From positions 84,818-148,817 of the forward strand of contig NZ_JAGGKB010000005.1 in the NCBI RefSeq assembly GCF_017873335.1: DNA of 64,000 nt. Reading direction: 5' to 3'. The notes under the pieces are model-generated. The model searched no databases and had not been told where the DNA came from. It worked only from the letters and a program-made list of their open reading frames with translations. The DNA is from Thermococcus stetteri. Its GTDB lineage: Archaea > Methanobacteriota_B > Thermococci > Thermococcales > Thermococcaceae. Position numbers and translations under genes: made by a program. Positions 60,531 through 64,000 of the stretch are shown here, one piece after another; position 1 is the first letter of the stretch, and the number at the start of each line of letters is the position of its first letter.

Positions 60531-62884
60531 CTCCTAACAGCCATCAGCACAACCTTAAACACGCCGTCCACGAAGTATATCTCCTGAGGACGGCCCTCTT
60601 TAATGGCCCTAACGTCTATCCCGACAAGTTTCGGGAAGAGGCCTCCAAGTTTGTGCCTCCCGAGGAGGTAGGCCGTTAAATATGCCCACCTGACGCTCGA
60701 AGGATCCCTAACGTAGAGCTCCCTGAACTGGAGAATCCTCCAGAGGAGGGCTTTCTTTCCTTCGAGGTCTTTTACTAACTTCCCGTCGCCCGCGTAGACC
60801 TTCCTCGCATAGTTCTTCCAGAGCTCCTTGTATTCGTCCCATGTGTAGCTGGCAGGGTGGTTGTCCATTTCCGGCCTCGTCCTCTCGATGATGTAAACCC
60901 TGTTCCTCCCCTCGTCCTTGGCAACATTGAGGCGTTCGCTTACGACGTCGGCCATTCTGTAGATGGGGGTCTTTTCATCGAAGTAGCCGAGCGCCATCGA
61001 GACCGTCCTTCCATCTCCGGTGTAGGCTTTGAAGGCTTCTCTGATCCTGAAGGCGAGCTCAAAGACCTGATTCCAGGAGCCAACTATGAAGAAATCGTCG
61101 CCACCGGCGTAGACCACAACGATGTCCGGCTTATCCGGCCAGGGTTTGAGAGAGGGGACTTCCCCAATGAGGTCTCCATACTTCCCATGGATGACCCCCT
61201 TGAGGTAGACCTTGAAGAAGTAGTCCATGAAGCGGGAAGCCGTGGCGAGCTTTGAGAGGCTGTCCATGTTCTTGAAGAACTCGCCAAGATTGTCAACGTC
61301 CCCTTTGAGGACTCCTATCCTCTTTGTACCGGAGGAAGCGTCGGCAAGCTCTTCGAAAGTGGCCACCCCGGTCTCGCCCTCCTTGTAGTAGTCGGCCACC
61401 GGATAGGGTATGAAGACGGTGTCCTCGGGGATGTCCTTGGGGGCATCGAGGGTGTTCTTGAGGAGGAGGAACTCGCCGACGGGGTTCCCCTTCTCGTGGG
61501 GAATGAGATACCTGAAGGGGCCGGTGGTGATGCCTTCTTCCCCGTGGGCCTTCTTGTCAAGGATGAAGCCCTTTAGCTTCGGCAGCTTTTCTCCGAGCTT
61601 CGCCAGCTCGTTGCACCTCTTGCAGGCTTTGGCCTCTGGGTCATCCGAGTAGCTGAAGTGCTCAAGCTCGCTTTCTGGAACTTCTCTGCCACAGACAGGG
61701 CACTCCTCGAGCCTTCCCGGGCCCTTTGGGGCCTCAAAGATGCCCTCCACTTCCCCAAAGCGGCGGAGCTTTCTGGTGTTTAGCCTGCTCTTGAGCCTCG
61801 TCCGGGCCTCTTTGAAGAGGTTTTTGCCTCCTTCCTTTCCGAGCTCCCTTCCGGCAACCTCCTCCCACTCGAGGGCAAGGTAGAGCTTTCCGTCGAAGTT
61901 GCGGTAGAGCCATTCGGAAACCCTGAGCCTTATCTTCTCAAGCTCTCTCCTCGCTTCCTCGGTGTTCTGGGCAACGATGAGGAAGTGGCCCCCGGCGTTG
62001 AAGACAACGTTGGCCCTCGTCAGGCCGAGACGGGTGAGGATTTCGAGCACTACGTCCCAGCCGATCAGCTCGAGGTAGGCGCTCCTGGCGCGGAGGTACT
62101 TGAGCGTCCCCTTGCCGCTCACGCCATAGATGAAGTCCTGAATGCCGGAGAAATCGCCCTCGATCAGGAGGAAGCGCTTTTCCCTCCTGCACCTTCCGGC
62201 CTTCACGTCTCCAGCGGTACAGTTCGCCCTCGCCATCGCTAAGGCTATCGCGGAGGTCATCTTCATGTGGTCGTAGAGGGATATGACGTTGTTCTCGGCC
62301 GTGAAGGAGCTCACGAAGGTGAGGTACTTTTCAAGCACCGGGAGCAGGCGGTCCACCTTAAAGGGCACTCTCGAGAGCTCCCTGGCGAGACCCTCAACGG
62401 TTTTCCGGTAGTCAACGCGGACTTCCTCCGGCGGGAGTGGATGGGGCAGTTCATCTGGTGAATCGTTGATCCCCTTGAATTCCAGCTCCCTGAGCTGGTA
62501 GGCCATTTTTTCGTTGAACACGGAACGCAGCGGCCTTGAAGCCTGAGGCTGCCCCTCCTCCCTCTCGCTTGAAGAGAAGTTGTCGGCTTCATAGACTATC
62601 CAGAGGGCGTTGATGACCTCTTCCTCAGTTAGGCCGAAGCGGGCGGGCTTTATTCTTTCCATTTCCTTCCGGATTTCCCCATCATTCATGTCACCGGCAT
62701 GGTGAAAGCGGGAAAATAGGGCCATCAGCTCAAACTCCGGTTTTCCTGTTTCTCTTGCAAGCTCAAAGAGAAATCTGTATCCCTGGAGGGAGTGATTCTC
62801 CTTTCCGTATTTCCCCGCCCTCTGGACGGGCTTGCCTATGTCGTGGAAAAGCCCGCCGAGGGCCACCAGTTCGTAAAAATCCAC
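60527..62884 (-). CDS. cas10: Cas10/Csm1, type III-A signature protein, 785 aa
   Basis: Large subunit of the csm complex, with ssDNase and cyclic oligoadenylate synthase activities. The HD nuclease starts at residue 10 (GGLFHDIGKPVQRAGKYG); the first palm includes EGDFSGIQDFIYGVSGKGTL; the zinc ribbon CPVCGREVPESELEHF with ACKRC lies at about residues 392-425; the cyclase palm has YAGGDDFFIVGSW (GGDD near residue 595). All catalytic groups are intact. I start at GTG 62884 (VDFYELVALGG), directly behind GGAGGTGATA, rather than at 62938, which lies inside cas6. Confidence 0.95.
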   Translation of the reverse strand: MDFYELVALGGLFHDIGKPVQRAGKYGKENHSLQGYRFLFELARETGKPEFELMALFSRFHHAGDMNDGEIRKEMERIKPARFGLTEEEVINALWIVYEADNFSSSEREEGQPQASRPLRSVFNEKMAYQLRELEFKGINDSPDELPHPLPPEEVRVDYRKTVEGLARELSRVPFKVDRLLPVLEKYLTFVSSFTAENNVISLYDHMKMTSAIALAMARANCTAGDVKAGRCRREKRFLLIEGDFSGIQDFIYGVSGKGTLKYLRARSAYLELIGWDVVLEILTRLGLTRANVVFNAGGHFLIVAQNTEEARRELEKIRLRVSEWLYRNFDGKLYLALEWEEVAGRELGKEGGKNLFKEARTRLKSRLNTRKLRRFGEVEGIFEAPKGPGRLEECPVCGREVPESELEHFSYSDDPEAKACKRCNELAKLGEKLPKLKGFILDKKAHGEEGITTGPFRYLIPHEKGNPVGEFLLLKNTLDAPKDIPEDTVFIPYPVADYYKEGETGVATFEELADASSGTKRIGVLKGDVDNLGEFFKNMDSLSKLATASRFMDYFFKVYLKGVIHGKYGDLIGEVPSLKPWPDKPDIVVVYAGGDDFFIVGSWNQVFELAFRIREAFKAYTGDGRTVSMALGYFDEKTPIYRMADVVSERLNVAKDEGRNRVYIIERTRPEMDNHPASYTWDEYKELWKNYARKVYAGDGKLVKDLEGKKALLWRILQFRELYVRDPSSVRWAYLTAYLLGRHKLGGLFPKLVGIDVRAIKEGRPQEIYFVDGVFKVVLMAVRR

Positions 62885-62888
62885 CGTA

Positions 62889-63602
62889 TCACCTCCCGAG
62901 GGGGTTGACGAATCCAAAGCCCAGGCTGTTCTTTTCACCCAGCCCGGCGTCCATAATGAAGCGGTAGAACCTCCTTTCCCCGGGCTTTATGCGTTCCTTC
63001 TCCAACAGCTCCCAGTTGGAGCCGATGATTGGAAAGGGAACGCCGTTCTTGACCACCCTCACGTAGATGTCTATCTTCCCGTTTGGGCGCACCTTGGGTA
63101 TTACCCTGTCGAAAATCTGCCCGTCGAGGGTGAACTCCTCGCCGTAAAACGCGCTGTATTTCTTCTCGGCGTTCTCTTTAAGTCGTTCAAGGAAGAAGAG
63201 CAGGTCCCTGTGCTGGTGGAGCTTGAAGTACTCGTTTTTACTGGCATTTCTGTAGAGAACCACCGGTGAACCTGTCTGGAAAGCCTTCCTCAACGGAAGC
63301 CGAAATTTCTTGAGCTCCGATATTCCGTACTCCTCCTTCCCTATGTAGACCGTCTCCCTTTTCCTGATCGCCGAGTAAAGCGCCCTTATGAAGTCCGGGT
63401 CCGGCGAGGATACCAGAAACGTTGGCCTCCCCCTCTTGTCGATGAAGAAGTCAGAGAATGTGAAGAACTTGAACCTTGGCTCATCGTGCCTTTCACCGTA
63501 CTCGCTATCCTTCAGCATGCTGTAGATAAACCCTTGGACGGCGTGCTTGTTGGGGCGCGAGAATGTGCCGTTCTCGATGTCCAGTGAGACTTTGAGTCTC
63601 AT
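62889..63602 (-). CDS. cas6: Cas6 pre-crRNA endoribonuclease, 237 aa
   Basis: Cuts the repeat RNA to give crRNAs with an 8-nt tag for both the type I and type III modules. Start MRLKVSLDIENGTFSRPNKH; a His in EYGERHDEPRFK (about residue 38, the catalytic region in Pyrococcus Cas6); Gly-rich loop KNSLGFGFVNPLG at the C-terminus. The ATG at 63602 has GGTGTATGG upstream. It is the first gene of the long leftward csm-cas operon. Confidence 0.93.
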   Translation of the reverse strand: MRLKVSLDIENGTFSRPNKHAVQGFIYSMLKDSEYGERHDEPRFKFFTFSDFFIDKRGRPTFLVSSPDPDFIRALYSAIRKRETVYIGKEEYGISELKKFRLPLRKAFQTGSPVVLYRNASKNEYFKLHQHRDLLFFLERLKENAEKKYSAFYGEEFTLDGQIFDRVIPKVRPNGKIDIYVRVVKNGVPFPIIGSNWELLEKERIKPGERRFYRFIMDAGLGEKNSLGFGFVNPLGR

Positions 63603-63654
63603 TCCATACACCCGTCAATGCAAGCTGCCGGGGGCTATTTAGAATTTCAGTGCT

Positions 63655-63662
63655 TATAAGTC
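63655..63662 (-). promoter_or_regulatory. TATA-like box of the cas6-csm operon
   Basis: CTTATAAG, about 53 nt upstream of the cas6 ATG, in the 160-nt gap between cas6 and the second array. No other gene lies in this gap. Confidence 0.5.
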
Positions 63663-63769
63663 TTACCATTGGGGCATGAAAACTCCGACTTCCTAACAAT
63701 GGGGCTTTCCGTAATCCTGCCCTGTTCAGTAAGGGAGAACCAACGGAACGAAGAACCCCGAGAAGCGGG

Positions 63770-63999
63770 CGTTCCACACGACTACGTTCTACGGAAACCC
63801 CTGTACCCCTTAGGGCTCATGTATTTCCAGTATGTACTTTCCACACGACTACGTTCTACGGAAACTTAGATGAGGTGGTAGAGTTCTTGGAAAATGTGGA
63901 GTTCTTTCCACACGACTACGTTCTACGGAAACCCCTGTACCCCTTAGGGCTCATGTATTTCCAGTATGTACTTTCCACACGACTACGTTCTACGGAAAC
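63770..63999 (-). CRISPR. CRISPR array 2: at least 4 repeats, continues off the right edge
   Basis: Same 29-nt repeat and orientation as array 1. The leftmost repeat (63770-63798) has one change near its start and is the trailer end; the leader must lie to the right, outside the window. Three spacers are seen. The first (63799-63836) and third (63933-63970) are identical; the second (63866-63903) is different. Confidence 0.98.
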
Positions 64000-64000
64000 T

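Overview
The window looks like part of the chromosome of a hyperthermophilic archaeon of the order Thermococcales, most likely Thermococcus. The evidence is GGTG-type ribosome binding sites, TTTAAA/TTATA promoter boxes with no bacterial -35 element, archaeal GHMP-type shikimate kinase, indolepyruvate ferredoxin oxidoreductase, split transketolase, FTR1/ferritin/SUF iron genes, and the Thermococcales 29-nt CRISPR repeat. No rRNA or intact tRNA gene was seen.

Layout. 1-7.6 kb is a patchwork: a broken ribonucleotide reductase intein/extein fragment, two unrecognised secreted or membrane genes, a truncated IS6-like transposase beside a truncated FAD oxidoreductase, small metal-handling proteins (HMA, YHS), DUF302 with a broken CoA-binding gene, FTR1 iron permease, peroxiredoxin, a flavin reductase and a membrane protein. 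7.7-25.2 kb is a near-complete aromatic amino acid island. A forward aro operon (regulator, split transketolase, DAHP synthase, aroB, aroD, aroE, aroK, aroA, aroC, chorismate mutase, aminotransferase, tyrA) meets the reverse trp operon (trpC-trpD-trpE-trpG-trpF-trpB-trpA) tail to tail, and an Lrp-type regulator follows. The two operons share an operator-like sequence just upstream of TATA, and the aro operon opens with a short ORF rich in Trp codons.

25-45 kb carries redox and iron-sulfur genes: a cytochrome b5-like membrane protein, a lipoprotein, SUF (sufC, sufB, sufD), a short-chain dehydrogenase, iorAB, ferritin, a long secreted protein, thiI, a ThiF-like protein, a hydroxyisobutyrate dehydrogenase relative, a nitroreductase and a flavodoxin. 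An ArsB/NhaD-like transporter gene here is split by a complete IS607-type element (serine recombinase plus TnpB).

45.5-64 kb is a composite CRISPR-Cas island, all on the minus strand: cas6, csm1-csm5 (type III-A), csx1, a type I Cst-like module (cas8, cas7, cas5), a 23-repeat array, cas1, cas2, cas4 and cas3; a second array runs off the right edge. cas4 is split by a second TnpB element of a different (IS1341-like) type. Both arrays contain duplicated spacers.

A general caution: about eight otherwise well-conserved genes carry single-base frame breaks, many inside short homopolymer runs (sufC, ferritin, a CoA-binding protein, a cytochrome b5 protein and others). Some or all may be sequencing errors rather than true pseudogenes. 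The in-frame amber codon in the lipoprotein, the internal deletion in the ThiF-like protein and the two element insertions cannot be explained that way.
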